Part shown: in pieces, positions 11,801 to 24,346 of the stretch
How positions within the stretch are numbered: the stretch's first letter is position 1
Layout of the letters: every line of letters starts with the position of its first letter
Assembly: GCA_003952965.2 (NCBI GenBank)
Contig: CM025855.1
Span: 27,464,120-27,528,119 of the forward strand
DNA from: Morella rubra
Lineage: Eukaryota > Streptophyta > Magnoliopsida > Fagales > Myricaceae
Length of the DNA stretch: 64,000 nt
Reading direction: 5' to 3'
Notes under the pieces: model-generated
Told to the model about the DNA's origin: nothing
Database searches by the model: none
What the model saw: the letters and a program-made list of their open reading frames with translations, nothing else
Program-made: the position numbers and the translations under genes

Positions 11801-14800
11801 TGGAAGCATAACTAAAGACTGCTTCATAACCCCATGCAAAATAGTACCAAATTACTCTTGTCAAAGTGAAGAATGTTTTTGGGATGTCACACTCAGATAT
11901 ATTGCAACAAGAAAATTTCACATCAATCTCATCCTAGATGGATATAGTACAGAGCAGTGACAAGAACAATCCAGGCCAGGAATTAAAAGAAAGCAAAAAC
12001 ACTTCACTACTATTCAAGAAAACAATCATAACAGCTATGAAGGTACAAACACCAAAACAAAGTCAGAGAAAGGGCTAAACCGGAAACAATATGGTTGAAA
12101 AAAGTAATATAGACAACATCTATGTGCTTATCAGATAGGAAACTGGATATGTCAACCTCTTACATCAGAAGGACCTTCACTTCCTACATTTTTCCTTAGA
12201 AATCAAAAATATGTTGAAAAAAGTTCCAGCCATTGTAATCCACTATCTATGAAAACAAAGAGGTTAGAACTTCAGGAAAAAAAAAATGCACAAACTTACA
12301 GAGCATTGAATTCTTAAAAACACCACAACAAACAAAAGAAGAAAAAGAGTGATTCCATCATGTGCCAGATCAGCAACCACTTAATGTTGCAGAGCAATAA
12401 AACCATTATGCAAATTGCTGAAGTTGGTAGAATGAAACTGAAATTTACTTTATCCCACTTTTGTTCTCTCAAATTCCACGCATATGCCACACCATTGTCG
12501 CCCTCTCTGATGACTTTTGTCTGCCCATCAGTGTTGCCTGATAAGAAGGGGGGGGGGGAGGGGGGAATGAAATACGAGTTAAATAGAGGAAGTACTACAG
12601 GAAAGCAATCTGGTTGAACATATCAATCCTGCACAAACATGGGAACACTGAGTTCTTGCATAGATAAGTAACGGGAAAAGGAAAGAGCCACTATGGCTTT
12701 ATTCATGGAAACTATTATTTTAATCTCATTTTACAAAATTATGAATCCTTCAGAAAATTTTGAAAAGAATAGAAGGCAAAGCCCAGGTTCATCCCAAATA
12801 TGCACACAACAAATGTTTCCTACATTTCTTGTAAACATAATTTTGTTGTACAAAAGAAAAATCCCACTTAGCATCGACTAGTATGATTTGCCATGCTAAC
12901 AGAGTACATTAAAAATTAAAAAGGAAAAAAGAAGTCGTCTTTGGTTTCCCTACAAGAGAACTTGTCATATCCTGAACTTGAAATGGATATCGCCTAGCAA
13001 CCAGGGATAACAGCAGGGGAGCTGGGGGGCAGAGACCTGAACTCCCACCTATTTTGAGATACATAGAAAGGTTGTGGTAGTTCCAATATTAGGCCCCACT
13101 AAAGCCCTTCCATTTACAAAAAAATACCATTAAGAATCAACCCCCCCCCCTCCCCGGGGGGGTGCATCCTCTCCTCTCCTCTCCAAAACAAAGAGGAAGA
13201 AAAAAAAATTCTAATTCTTGTTTCATCTCCAGAAGCAACTGAACTCAAATATATTCCATCAACAAGGCTAACACAAAATTAAGTAAAATCTTTGAAGAGA
13301 AGAGTATTATTTAAAATCACACCTGGAACTTGTAAGGCCTCCATCCCTGGTAGATCTTCAAGTTTCAGTCCTCCAACCCTCTTCCTAACACAAACACCAA
13401 CATGCAGATAAGTCAAAGCTGACAAATAAGTTGATCCAAATGAAAATGTGATCAATCACTGAATTCGGACAGAGAGTTACCAGAACTCAGAAACGCATTT
13501 TTAATTACAAAGAAGCTCAGAACTAAAACAATGTTATGAGAATTAAGTAAAAGGATTACAAAAAAGGTAAGTTAAGAGGTTCCTGATGTTCTATTATTTT
13601 CAAGCAACGGAAAAAATAAGGAAGTCCATCCAATAAAAGACCTAAATCAGAAGGTACCAGAGGATTATTATCTCCCTGGCCCTGATTCCAAAATTGCAAA
13701 ATGCACACAATCATAAGCACAAACTGGAAGCTGATGGATATCATACCTGCTTAGCTTGTATTGGGCAAGTTGGGAAGAAAATGACTCTGTTGCTAGTGAA
13801 TCGGCAATCCTGTCCGAATTAACAGTCCAAATACGTGCAACTCCATCTGAACATGCAGTCACAATATCTCCATTCTCCAAGAATTTGGCATCCCAAACAC
13901 AGCCAGGATGCTCTATGCTCTGAACACAAACTCCATCTGAAACATGGCATGCTTTAGCAGGTAAACATTCCAAGCCATGTAGGGTATTAGACTGCGAGAA
14001 CCAAAATTTATGCATTGTGGTTGCAGGTTACTTCATACAGAACAAATTATAATGGAAGAACAAAATTTTATACACAGCTTTATGTCAGAAGACTCCTACG
14101 ACTGGCAAACCTCAGATAACACTGTCAAGAAAGACTTCTTCCATTCCACGAACATTGAGATTCTTATTAAGAGGCTGAAAGAAAAGAAAAAGCTCTGCGA
14201 GATAACAGCCACAGAAATGAAGCTTTTACAAATCTTTTTCCCATTGGCCAAGATCATTTTATTCATAACTATGCAGAGGTAATTCATCACATCCAAGTTT
14301 TGTTGGGTACAGCATTTCCATAATCATAAAGAGTAGAAATGGGTAATTAACACAGGAATTGAACAAGAATCGCACATGCGATATCTACTGCACATAACTT
14401 CTCCAAAGAAGCATGAAAACCAGATACAATCACCTTTCCATATCTTTGCAGTACAATCTTCACTACTGCTGACAATAAGCCCAGAGATGTGTGAATCAAC
14501 TGAATAAACAATGGAAGTATGACCAACCATCTCCATTAATACTTGACCACTTAATTCCCATAGCCTGATGGAACTGTAGCAATGGAAACAAAATAGAAAT
14601 CAGGGGCACCTACCATGAAAACAAATAAGGACAAGACAAATATTGAAAATTCGCGAGGAACTCAAAACAAAACAAAAAATGGAGTAAAAGATGAATGAGC
14701 ATATTTCCCAGAGATGCCAAAGAAGCTTTGCCTAATCAACAAATATTTACAACCAATTAAATCATCAAAAAGCATCTCTGCAATCAGCTTTTACTATGTC

Positions 14801-17800
14801 TAATGCACTCAAAATCACATAAGAGGTAGGAAATGTCTAATCACAGGACTCCCATCCAGCCATCCAGACACCCCTTATTGTCTTGTTAACCAATCAATAT
14901 CCAGGCACCAAGCAAAATGCAATGCAGATGTGTGGTAGATCCCCCATTTCTTTTGTGTTTGGATGTGTGTTCTCTCTCTCTCTCTCTCCCCTGCTGGAAA
15001 TGCAACAGCTTTTACACAAAACATATTACTCTGTTACTTAACCAATCCTTATGACAACACAATTGATTGTTATTTTACTCTCGAAAAGAGAGAGTCCCCA
15101 CCTAAGAAGATTATCCATGTAAAAGGTACAAATTTCATGTTCTAAATGACTTACATATGGAAACACATCAGATTCAACTTCTCTATACTTCCTAAAGAAA
15201 ACTTAATTTTCTTAAAAGGAATCTTGATCCAAATGTCAAAACCACTGACTGTATGTTCCCCTACACATCAGATTAAATGCATTATGCTGGTATGTTTTCC
15301 TATCTTTTGTTCTCAATTCTAGGAGTTCCTTTTGCTTTGAGCACCTCCCTAACACATTAGCCACACAAACCAACAAAAGCTGTTCATAAAGATATACGTT
15401 AGAAGTAAATCCCTGAAACAGGATCTAAAAGGAAAATCACTGCAACAATTAACCCACCCGTCATGTGATGCCGAGAGGACTCCCAAACCAGACATCACGG
15501 CCAAACCTCGAACCGTATCTGCAAATCCACAAGGCTTACAGATGCATGCTCGAGATAATAACTGTCATACTTTGGCACCAAAGTTTGAGCAACAGAAGGA
15601 TGAATGTGCTTCTACCGATATAATCCTTTATAATATAAGAGCAAGAAACAAAACCCAGAAAAGTTCACACTTGAAAAGCTTTCTCAGCTTTGCAGTTCAT
15701 GGGAGCAAACAAGCATGTTCAAACTCTAATATCTATCTTTGTACGCCAGCCAATGTTGGTATATCAATTGCAACCAACTTTGGGAGTAATTATCGCCATC
15801 AATAGCATACAGCGTCAAGCATAACATACTTCTCCTCCATCATTCTGAATTCAAGCCACGGCATTGTTATGTTTAGGCCTTAAGTCAAATCAATTAAAAT
15901 GATAGAAACTGATTACATATATAATCCAATTAATCCAGAATGCCATGAAGTACCAAGCCCAAGTGTATGAGGTGGATAACTCCCACTCTGAAGGATTAGC
16001 TTCACAAAAGGTGCGAATTTTGGTCCAAGCCATGCCTTAGAAAAGACCTCAGAATTTGAGGGTCTCACACCTTTTTCTATTGGCACCTAACAAGCACATC
16101 CAACAGGATTTGATCCCAAGATCTCTCCCAACAAATTTCATCACACCATGTAAAGCACTAAAACAGAGGATTACCTATGTCAACATATCTAACAATTGTA
16201 CCAGGCAAAACATAATACTTATGACAAGCTTATTCCACTCCTGACTTGTAGCAAGCTTGAATGTTTGATTATCACTCAATGCATGGTTAAGAGTTAAAGC
16301 AACGGTTCAATATCTACAGTCACTTCTATTCCCTCAAAGACTTCCACTATTAGAATAGAAAAAAATGCATATGAAGAAAAATAAAAGTGGAAAAAATAAA
16401 ATACCTGTATGGCCAGAAAACGTATGTACACATGTCCTTCCTCTCCAAAGTTTTAAAGTTGTATCACTCGAACCTAAATTGGGGGAAAAGAAAAACGAAC
16501 ACAACAAGTTTATCCTCAAAACAATAGCCGGATCTAAGCATCTGATTTCAATTTTACCAATAGTTGAAAAAAAAAAAAACCACTTCGGTGATCAGCCATC
16601 TGCTGAATTCATTATACCCGTCAAAAGCTCCCCTGAAGGCAGTTTTATAACTGCTTGGATTGCTGCTTTATGAGCATCCCAGAATTCTATAGGTTGGCCT
16701 TTTCTCCACCGTCTCAATGTACTGCAGTAAAAAAGCAAAATCACATCCTGAATGAAATTCTCCAGGTACTATGTGTAGAGCCTTGAGAGCAGGGCACAAC
16801 AAGCAATTCAAACCAAACAAATAGTGATATATAAACGAAACAAGAAAGGGTGGAGAACATGACCGAATCAAAAAATTACGCTACATATGGTCAATGACTG
16901 ACCGAAAGCAAAAGATTTCTGGATTATTTTTACTTTTTGTTTTCCTGGTTGGCATAACAATGTGGAAATGATAAAATCACACAGTTTTTGCAAAGAAATG
17001 CAAGTCATGAAGTTCAAAGATTAATGCCCGTGTCTTCATTTTGGAAAAGAAGAAATTCCCAACTTTAGCTTTAAAAAGCTGAAAGCACTGAAGAACCCCC
17101 TATCTAGTAAGTTGTTTGTGCTTAATGAATTCTATTTTGATAATGAAATACTTCTTCCATAAACAATCTTTAGCTAACCCCAATGAATGAGTTCTAGGAA
17201 AGGAATGTGATACCCAAAGAAAGAAGGAAGAGGCCATACATCAGATACAAGAGGGCTAATGGAATTGAAACAATCCGAAGAGTGGAATACATAGGTCTTG
17301 CCCGTGTTTGGCCAGTCTTGTGGTTGGACAGAGCAATAACGACTAGGCTATCGAAGGGATAAAAAGCACCAGCAGTGATCTAAAAGCTGCTTTGGTCTTC
17401 ACGTATGGAGAACAGCAGCAATCACTTTTTTTTCTTTCCATTTGATTGATTCTTTGTATTTTTTCAATGTGTTCTTTTCTTTTGTCCCTTGACAGTCAAT
17501 TCATGAATGATGGTGTAGTTGAATCTTGCCCCTTCAGCACTTACTCTGATAACTTTTAACTTGACCAAAAAGATTAATACATGAAATAGTCACTAAAAAA
17601 CTATTACGGCCACCAGTGTACGGACTGAAGCAGCCCAATTTCTTTAGAGTGAGAACTAACCAAACAGAGGGCAAGGGGCAGGGAGGGTAGGAGAAGAACA
17701 AAACAAATATCTTGAGAAATGAAATCATCCCCCCGCCCCAAACAAAGACAACGCCAAGCGTAAGTAGCTTTGAGAAACAAAATTCCTCAATCTAACTACA

Positions 17801-18583
17801 TGCAAATAGTGTGAGGACGACACTTCTTCTGAATTGTCAACATAGTCAACAGAAAATCCTGGCACCTCTATTGTTTTGCGAATGAACACCCTAATAGCAA
17901 TTAACTCATTCCAACAACAAATAACAACAATGAGAAACAGCATAAAAGTGCAGGACCACCAATAATTCAGCTCAAGCATCTTAACTCACCAATCGACCGA
18001 GGATGACACAATGTCCCCGTCATCCAAAGCAACACCGGTCACCTGCAACTGGTGACCTTCCAGCGTCTGCACCTTCTCACCAGTCCTCAAGTCCCACACT
18101 AAAACAAGCGTGTCCATGCCGCCAGACACAAGACCACCCTCCGGGAACTCCTCGTTCGGTGAAATCCAGGCCAAGGGACCCACGAAGCTCGTATGGCCCA
18201 ACAGAATTGTCGGCGGTGCGGACTTCCGTTCGTCTGACGGGTCCAGGGACCAGAGCCGCACGGTTCGATCCCTAGACGACGTCGCTATGCCCGCATTGCC
18301 ACACACACAAATTCCACGAACCTAGTGATCGCCATTTACACAACAATAAACTGAGTTTCAGCCAATAGTACAAAAAAATTTCAGTCCATTTGGTAACTGA
18401 AAAATGAGCCATCCTCGAGTGTGAATCAAAATGAGATTGATCCGTATAAGTGGAAAGCAATTTAGAAGTAATCTAAATTTGGAAATCGCTTTAAAGGAGG
18501 TATGGGTTCGAAAAGGATCTTACGTCGTCTTCGTGGCCTCTTAGTTCGCAGCGCAATTGGTATTCTTTGAAATCGAGCTCCAT
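5827..18583 (-). CDS. PLAA: PLAA/DOA1 (Ufd3)-type WD40-PFU-PUL protein, complete copy
   Basis: Reconstructed on the minus strand as 22 exons: 18583-18524, 18321-17990, 16721-16618, 16473-16405, 15518-15458, 14573-14434, 13936-13747, 13384-13323, 12537-12449, 11530-11458, 11368-11309, 10644-10498, 10394-10356, 10211-10171, 9687-9601, 9455-9290, 8704-8627, 8426-8290, 7582-7506, 7178-7109, 6904-6839, 5961-5827. They total 2283 nt, or 760 codons plus stop, matching the plant family length. Residues 1-about 300 are WD40 blades (RTVRLWSLD, DTLVLVWDLRTGE, GVARIWTV). About 355-450 is the PFU ubiquitin-binding domain (DVDIGDGEPIRKLPYN). About 490-755 is the PUL armadillo domain that binds Cdc48/p97. 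The role is ubiquitin-dependent protein turnover. Exon 2/3 joins as VDC-TLRRW. Intron 12/11 (10645-11308) carries a MITE. The duplication breakpoint at 6541 lies in the last intron. Confidence 0.93.
10677..11068. mobile_element. Tourist-like MITE in PLAA intron, copy 1
   Basis: 392 bp of AT-rich sequence flanked by TAA on both sides (10674-10676 and 11069-11071). The left end is GGGCATGCTCGTTTGC; the right end reads GGGGGTGTTTGTTTTC when inverted. A 3 bp TAA duplication and GGGxxTGTTTG-type inverted ends are the hallmark of PIF/Harbinger Tourist-like MITEs. It has no coding capacity and lies between PLAA exons 12 and 11. Relatives are at 4423-4797 and 38382-38774. Confidence 0.8.
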
Positions 18584-18983
18584 GTCAAAATTTAGAAAGG
18601 GAGACAGAGAGCTCCGAGAGTTCGTGTTTTATGCTCTTTTCTTTTCCACATACAAGAGAGTGCAAGTTTTGGGAGGATTCTTATTAACGAAGCGAAATAT
18701 TTTCACCCGGTACTGCTCAGCTCACAGCTCGAGTGCTTGCCAAGAAAAGGACTATCCAACACCTGAGGTTGACCATGGGCCGGGCCTCGGGGTCTTCTTG
18801 GCCCGACAATGCCGGAGCTTGAGCCTGAGTTTTTGGGCCAAATTTAGCCAAGACAAGGACTATCCAGCACCTGAGGTTGACCATGTTGTGTAATCTTCTA
18901 TTAATTTAAAATGTAATCTATATTGTTCATATTTTCTATATGGGCCTAGGGTAAGTCTCTTAATTAATTTTAGTTCCTATTAT
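18584..18983. promoter_or_regulatory. PLAA upstream region with a repeated 39-base motif
   Basis: This is the PLAA 5' UTR and proximal promoter. A segment of about 39 bases beginning GCCAAGAAAAGGACTATCC at 18737 recurs with two or three changes at 18846-18885. Between the two lies a GC-rich stretch with several GGGCC and GCCCGA motifs, unlike the AT-rich surroundings; it may be an old transposon remnant. The plus-strand frame across it (18567-18893) has no recognisable domain. Confidence 0.5.
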
Positions 18984-19463
18984 TAGGGTTGCAGGACCGG
19001 AAATTCGGTCTGGTTTTTAGACCAAAATGCGGTCGGACCAGATTTCCGGTCCTACTAAAATAGAGGACCGGACCAGACCACTTATAAGTGGTCCGGTCTT
19101 CTATTAAGTGACCCAGACCGGTTTCAATTTTTTTTTTTTTCATTTTCAACACACATTTTTTAATTTTGAGATTAAAAAAAAAATGTGAACTCCTACCATA
19201 GTTTGTTTATTAATTTAAAGATGTGAATTCATTTAAAGACATTTAAAGACTTAAAGATGTAAATTCATTTAAAGACTTAAAAAATTCATTTAACTTTAGC
19301 GTTGTCTGCTCTATTAATTTAAATATTGAATGGTTATTGAATTAATTTGTGTGCGTTTGCACTTTGCGTTTTGACTTTTGTTTTTTGTTTTAAGTTTTGT
19401 ATTCCGGTCCGGTCCGTCCGACCGGTTGTGTCCGGTCCGGTCGGTCCGGTTCTGTGCCCCCTA
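18984..19463. mobile_element. Non-autonomous hAT MITE in the PLAA-LPAT promoter region, copy 1
   Basis: 480 bp bounded by a perfect 8 bp target duplication CCTATTAT (18976-18983 and 19464-19471). The ends are imperfect inverted repeats: TAGGGTTGCAGGACCGG on the left, and TAGGGGGCACAGAACCGG on the inverted right end. The subterminal zones are packed with CCGGTCCGG motifs, and near 19078 there is a perfect 16-base palindrome ACCACTTATAAGTGGT. An 8 bp duplication, TAGGG ends and CCGG-rich subterminal repeats are typical of hAT elements. There is no transposase. Confidence 0.9.
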
Positions 19464-21922
19464 CCTATTATTACTAAAAATAGAAGCCGCGCCTATATAA
19501 TTTTGCCTATATACCTATTTAAAGAAAAGAAAGAACTGTACAAATTAGTAAAAAAAAATACACGTGCTCTGAGAAAACATACACAGTTCATACGATTTCG
19601 TTACAAAAATATTTAAACGGTTCGAATTATTTTAAAAAATAACTGAAATGTCTTGTTTCGTTTTTGTTCTTTGGCCTTTTTGGAGGAACAGTCTCGGTGG
19701 AAGGCGCTGCCCCACAGGTGATAGCTCCAGAGTCTCCCAGCCCGTTGTGGAACTGTGGAAGCACCTAAAAGTAGACTTTCCCGTCGAAGCCCACCCCAAA
19801 ACTTATCTATTCGTATTTCTCTTGAGTCTCGATCATTCCTGCATTCTGTTTGCCCTACAAAGCCTTTTGGCTGCAGTGCAGACAGAATGCGCGAAATGCT
19901 GAAGGAGTAAGAAGAAACACGAAACTTTTGGTTCTTCGCTCGTTACTCGAAGGCTCCTGCCGATCCAGAGTAACGCGAACTCAATAGCTCATTTGAGCTC
20001 TTTCATGTTTGCCTGGAAAGTAAAAACAAGAGCGACGCCAAACTCAGATTCAATGTTCTCTGCGCCTCACTTTTCCTTAATACTCTCCGCTACCAAACAA
20101 GGTTTACATTGCACTGACATCTTGTTTTGAAATCTAATTCAGAGCATTTGTTTCGGATTTGCCCCTTCTTTTCTTTTGGAGTAGAATTATGATGTCCTTC
20201 AGAATCGTTTATTTAGTTACTTGGGCATTTGTTGAAGAAAGTAAAATGCTAGGTTTGGATGAGCTTGATAGTAAAAGTAATTTGGGTTATCTAACTCGGG
20301 GATGTATACGGTAGTGAGTCTTATCGAGGTTGGGTTCGGTACCCAGTTAAAATAAGTTAAAGGCATCTTGTCATTTTGTTAAAGTATCAGATAATACTTA
20401 CTTAGGTTTACCACTTAAATCTAATTCTATTTGTTCTTTTCAGTATTATGATGTCCTTCAGAATCGGTTACTTGGGCATTTCTTTATCCTTCGGGGATGT
20501 ATATGTGAGTCCGAGGTTGGGTTCGGTTCGTCTCTTAGTAATCTCTTTGAATGCCTTGTGGTTCGGGTAAGGGATAAACTAATTCACGATTGAGTGCGAG
20601 ATTGTAATAGCTTTTGTTCCTGACATTGGTTTAGTTCTTGTGTTTTATTAATTGCGTTTGGGTCCCATGTGATATTAAGTTTGATTCCTTTTTGTTGTTT
20701 ATTAGCTTGAAAGCATAATAGTTCGATGTGTGGCCTTTACACTAGTAATACTATCTTCCGTCATGCTGGCCTTTCTTGAGTGGAATTGGCACTTCACTAT
20801 TTATCTGTCACTTAGAATAATTGGTTTTTCTGGTCTAATTGCGTAATTACAAATAGGTAACTGTTTTGCCTTTTTCCTTGAGATATGGGTTTGAAGTGGT
20901 GGGTAACAATGGTTTCATAGATTTGCTGACTCAATAGGAAGAGAAATGCACGAATATATTGTTAATTCATGCAGAGCGACTTGTACAAACTTCCCAGCTT
21001 GAAATCAAGTCATAAAGAATATTCGAAACTGAGGTAGGGATGCAAACCCAAATCTTTCTTTGACAATCCTTTACACAAGATCAATGTCTTTGTTTCTTAG
21101 GCAAATGGCCCATTACCTCCTATTGCCTTGTGTAAACACAACCCGAAGAGGCTATTGCAAAAGATGAGAAATATTCACCATTAGGATAATTTAAACGTTC
21201 CTCATCATTTAAATTACCTTCCTCTCCCATAAAACCAGCTAGATAGTTTCAGCAATTTAGCAATATTCATATTCACTTGATTATAAGTAATTTTAGCTCT
21301 ACCTAAGCTTTTCTTCTGGGGATGTCTATGCAGAGGAAGTGACAATTAAGGTGTATTTTGTTTGTGGAAATTTCTAGAATAGCTGAAGCATTTTGCTATC
21401 AAGTCCTGAATTTTTTTGCAAATTGTGCTATTTTTGCTGCTATTCTATGCTAATGAATTTCCCAGATTTCTATATATCATTGCACAACAATTTTCCCAAG
21501 CTTACGATGCATTTTGTGTTACATGACATGTGACATTGCTGACTCTCTTCCTGATTGTCTTTCTTCAGGGCAGTGTTGATCCCTCCAGTTCCACAGATAA
21601 CGTCCTTTATTGTATTTGTTGTGCTGATGCAGTGATCAAATTGTTTTTCAGAAATCACCTTCTTATGTGGGCATTTTTGTTAACTAGACTACCGTAAATT
21701 CCCCACGGCATACGCTTTATCATGCCCAAAGTGAGTCTGTGTCTCATTCTATGACACACTTGTTCAGCCATAAGGAGCTTGTTTATCTCCAAATTTTGTT
21801 TTCACAGTAATGACCTTCCAAAACCAGATCCTGCTGTTAGGAACATGCTAAGTAGGGAAGTTATCTAAGACAGGTGATGCAGCTACCTTGGACAGGGAGG
21901 TTATAACTAAGTTTAAAAGAAC
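19464..21922. other. LPAT upstream region: promoter, probable non-coding leader exon and 5' UTR intron
   Basis: No coding gene is seen. About 19900-20110 looks like a transcribed leader, ending in CAAACAAG followed by GTTTAC, a possible donor, so a 5' UTR intron may fill most of the rest up to the exon holding the ATG at 21923. Inside it two related segments, 20186-20345 and 20446-20530, share 'atgatgtccttcagaatcg' and 'ggggatgtata', an internal duplication. The frame at 19648-19902 has no family resemblance. The leader and intron limits are inference. Confidence 0.4.
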
Positions 21923-24346
21923 ATGGAGGACCAAAAACATCTAAGTTCAAATGAGGGGAAAAGGCACCGAGAGTTAACTCCACTACGGATGTGTAGGGGT
22001 TTCATGTGTTTGTCCGTGCTACTTTCAACAGCTTTCATGATGTTAGTGTATGTTGGGTTCGTGTGTGTTGTAATGTTGCGACTTTTTAGCATACATTACA
22101 GCAGGAAAGCAACGTCCTTTTTCTTTGGTGCTTGGCTAGCTTTGTGGCCTTTTCTCTTTGAAAAGATAAACAAGACTAAAGTTGTTTTTTCTGGGGAAAC
22201 TGTTCCTGCAAGGGAACGCATTTTGCTTATTGCAAACCATAGAACTGAGGTTGATTGGATGTACTTGTGGGATCTTGCATTGCGGAAGGGACGTCTAGGA
22301 TACATAAAGTATATTCTTAAGAGCACTTTGATGAAACTACCAGTGTTTGGTTGGGCATTTCACATATTGGAGTTCATCCCGGTAGAAAGGAAGTGGGAGG
22401 TTGATGAATCTACCATGCGCCAGATGCTTTCCACTTTTAAAGATCCTCAAGATCCCCTTTGGCTTGCTCTTTTCCCAGAAGGCACAGATTTCACGTAATA
22501 TCTCGTATTTCTTCTTCTTTCTCTTTTGGTGCTTAGATAAGACTTGGTATTATTTGATGTCTGTCAACGGCATATAAAGATTTTCCAGATTTTCTCTGAA
22601 ACTTTTAGGATTCATAACAATGCAACCTTTGGCTACCGTTTGTGATTCCATGTGTATATGTTGTCTTTATCCAATTTTTGTCAAAAGAATAGCATGTATC
22701 ACATTGCTCTTCCTATCCCCTGTATTATCTATTAATACCTCTGATTTCACTCCAACATTTCTGTGCAGTGAGCAGAAATGCATTCGGAATCAAAAACATG
22801 CTGCTGAAAATGGTTTACCGATCCTGAAAAATGTGTTGCTTCCAAAAACGAGGGGTTTCTGTGCCTGCTTGGAAGAGTTGAGGGGATGTTTGGATGCAGG
22901 TTGCCTTACTTGGCTATATATATTTCTTGAGAGTTATAGTACTTCGACTTGATACTTGTGAATATTTTTCAAACTTTACGCTGCAGTTGGGTTTTATTTT
23001 GTTGGGATAGTATTTGGATGCTATCTTGTTTTCATTCCTGGTCCATGGAAGAATTCCTAAACTGTTGCTTCTAGTTCTTGATTCTTTTCATTCTTTAATT
23101 GTTCCTTTGGAAACAGATTTAGATGTAGATTTTTGTCAAAGCATAGAGGTTAGAGCATATGATGTGGATCCTGTTTGTTACAACTGGTGTAGTTAAGTAA
23201 TATGAGAACCATAGGAAAGTATAGGTTGTTTTCTCATCGAACTATGTCAGAAAAAGGAGCTTTTTTTGTTTCTTCTTATATAGTTTAGGCCATTAAAGCA
23301 AGCTGCATAACAATACTCAATATGGGTCGGAAGACAGTGTTGCTCATTCTTATATTGAAGCTCGTTGGAGGCAGTAGCCTTGTGGATAGTTCTGGGGCTT
23401 GAGTTAAACGTTGGACCTTGATGTGGGTTGCAGCCATTGTGGTTTTATAGCTGCAAATGTTTTTACCTTGGGATTATTCGTGATCAGACTTGTGCTTCCA
23501 GTTAAGATTTTCAAATTTGGAATCATGAGCACTGATGCAACACGATGAGGCGAGTGAGCTAGCAGTCTGTACATGCATTGTGGTGGTTGTTCATTTATTA
23601 ATATTCTGGGCAGGATCATTTCCTAAACTATCAAATTGAGTGGAACTTTTCATGGTGATCGGAGTTCCATGTTAAAAACAAGGGAACGAAAGATACTAGG
23701 TAATTGCATTGAAAACAAATATGGGCATGTGTGACCTGCCTTACTGTGAATTTGTTGTGTAATCTACGAGACCATTTTTGTGAATTGCTCACTCATGTCA
23801 GCATACCTTATGAAAGGTTGCTACTGCTTTTCTAAAGTGCTACTTACGGGAATCAACACTAGCAATTCATGCTTGATGACTTTCTTGCAGTTACTCTTGT
23901 ATGTGAATGTATTTGTATTTTCTGCAGTTTATGATGTAACCATTGGCTACAAGTATCGCTCTCCATCTTTCTTGGACAATGTCTTTGGGGTGGACCCTTC
24001 TGAAGTTCATATTCATGTTCGACGCATCCCAATAGGTGACATCCCAACATCTGAAGACAAGATTTCTGGTTGGTTGATGGATAGATTCCATCTCAAAGAC
24101 CATTTACTTTCCAATTTCTATAGTCAAGGCCATTTTCCTCATGAAGGAACAGAAGGGGACCTCTCAACAACAAAGTGCCTTGTTAATATTGTGGCAGTCA
24201 TTGTCTTGACCAGCACTTGTATGTTCTTCACCTTTTTCTCGTCTATCTGGTTCAAAATGTATGTATCGTTGGCCTGCACTTATCTGGCATCAGCAACCTA
24301 CTTTAATATTCGACCATTGCCGATTGTCGGCCTTCTGAAAGCTTAG
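21923..24346 (+). CDS. LPAT4/5: LPAT4/5-type 1-acylglycerol-3-phosphate acyltransferase, copy 1
   Basis: Three coding exons, 21923-22494, 22769-22899 and 23928-24346, join in frame to 373 codons; the plant LPAT4/5 family is about 375-378. The enzyme transfers an acyl group from acyl-CoA to lysophosphatidic acid, giving phosphatidic acid at endoplasmic reticulum or related membranes. Motif I NHRTEVD lies at residues 105-111 (catalytic His106 and Asp111), motif III FPEGTD at 184-189, and LPKTRGF follows in exon 2. Hydrophobic segments occur at about 28-54 and 62-80, with a C-terminal membrane stretch in exon 3. All catalytic residues are present, so the gene looks functional. It is transcribed away from PLAA, as Arabidopsis LPAT5 (At3g18850) is next to At3g18860. 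The assignment to LPAT5 and not LPAT4 rests on that synteny only. Confidence 0.93.

Noticed and set aside
14010-14282. 90-codon plus-strand frame in a PLAA intron
   Set aside because: Antisense to a transcribed intron, no domain, and merely repeated at 41716 because of the large duplication.
19648-19902. 84-codon plus-strand frame upstream of LPAT
   Set aside because: No recognisable family, ordinary promoter/leader composition, and no supporting context.
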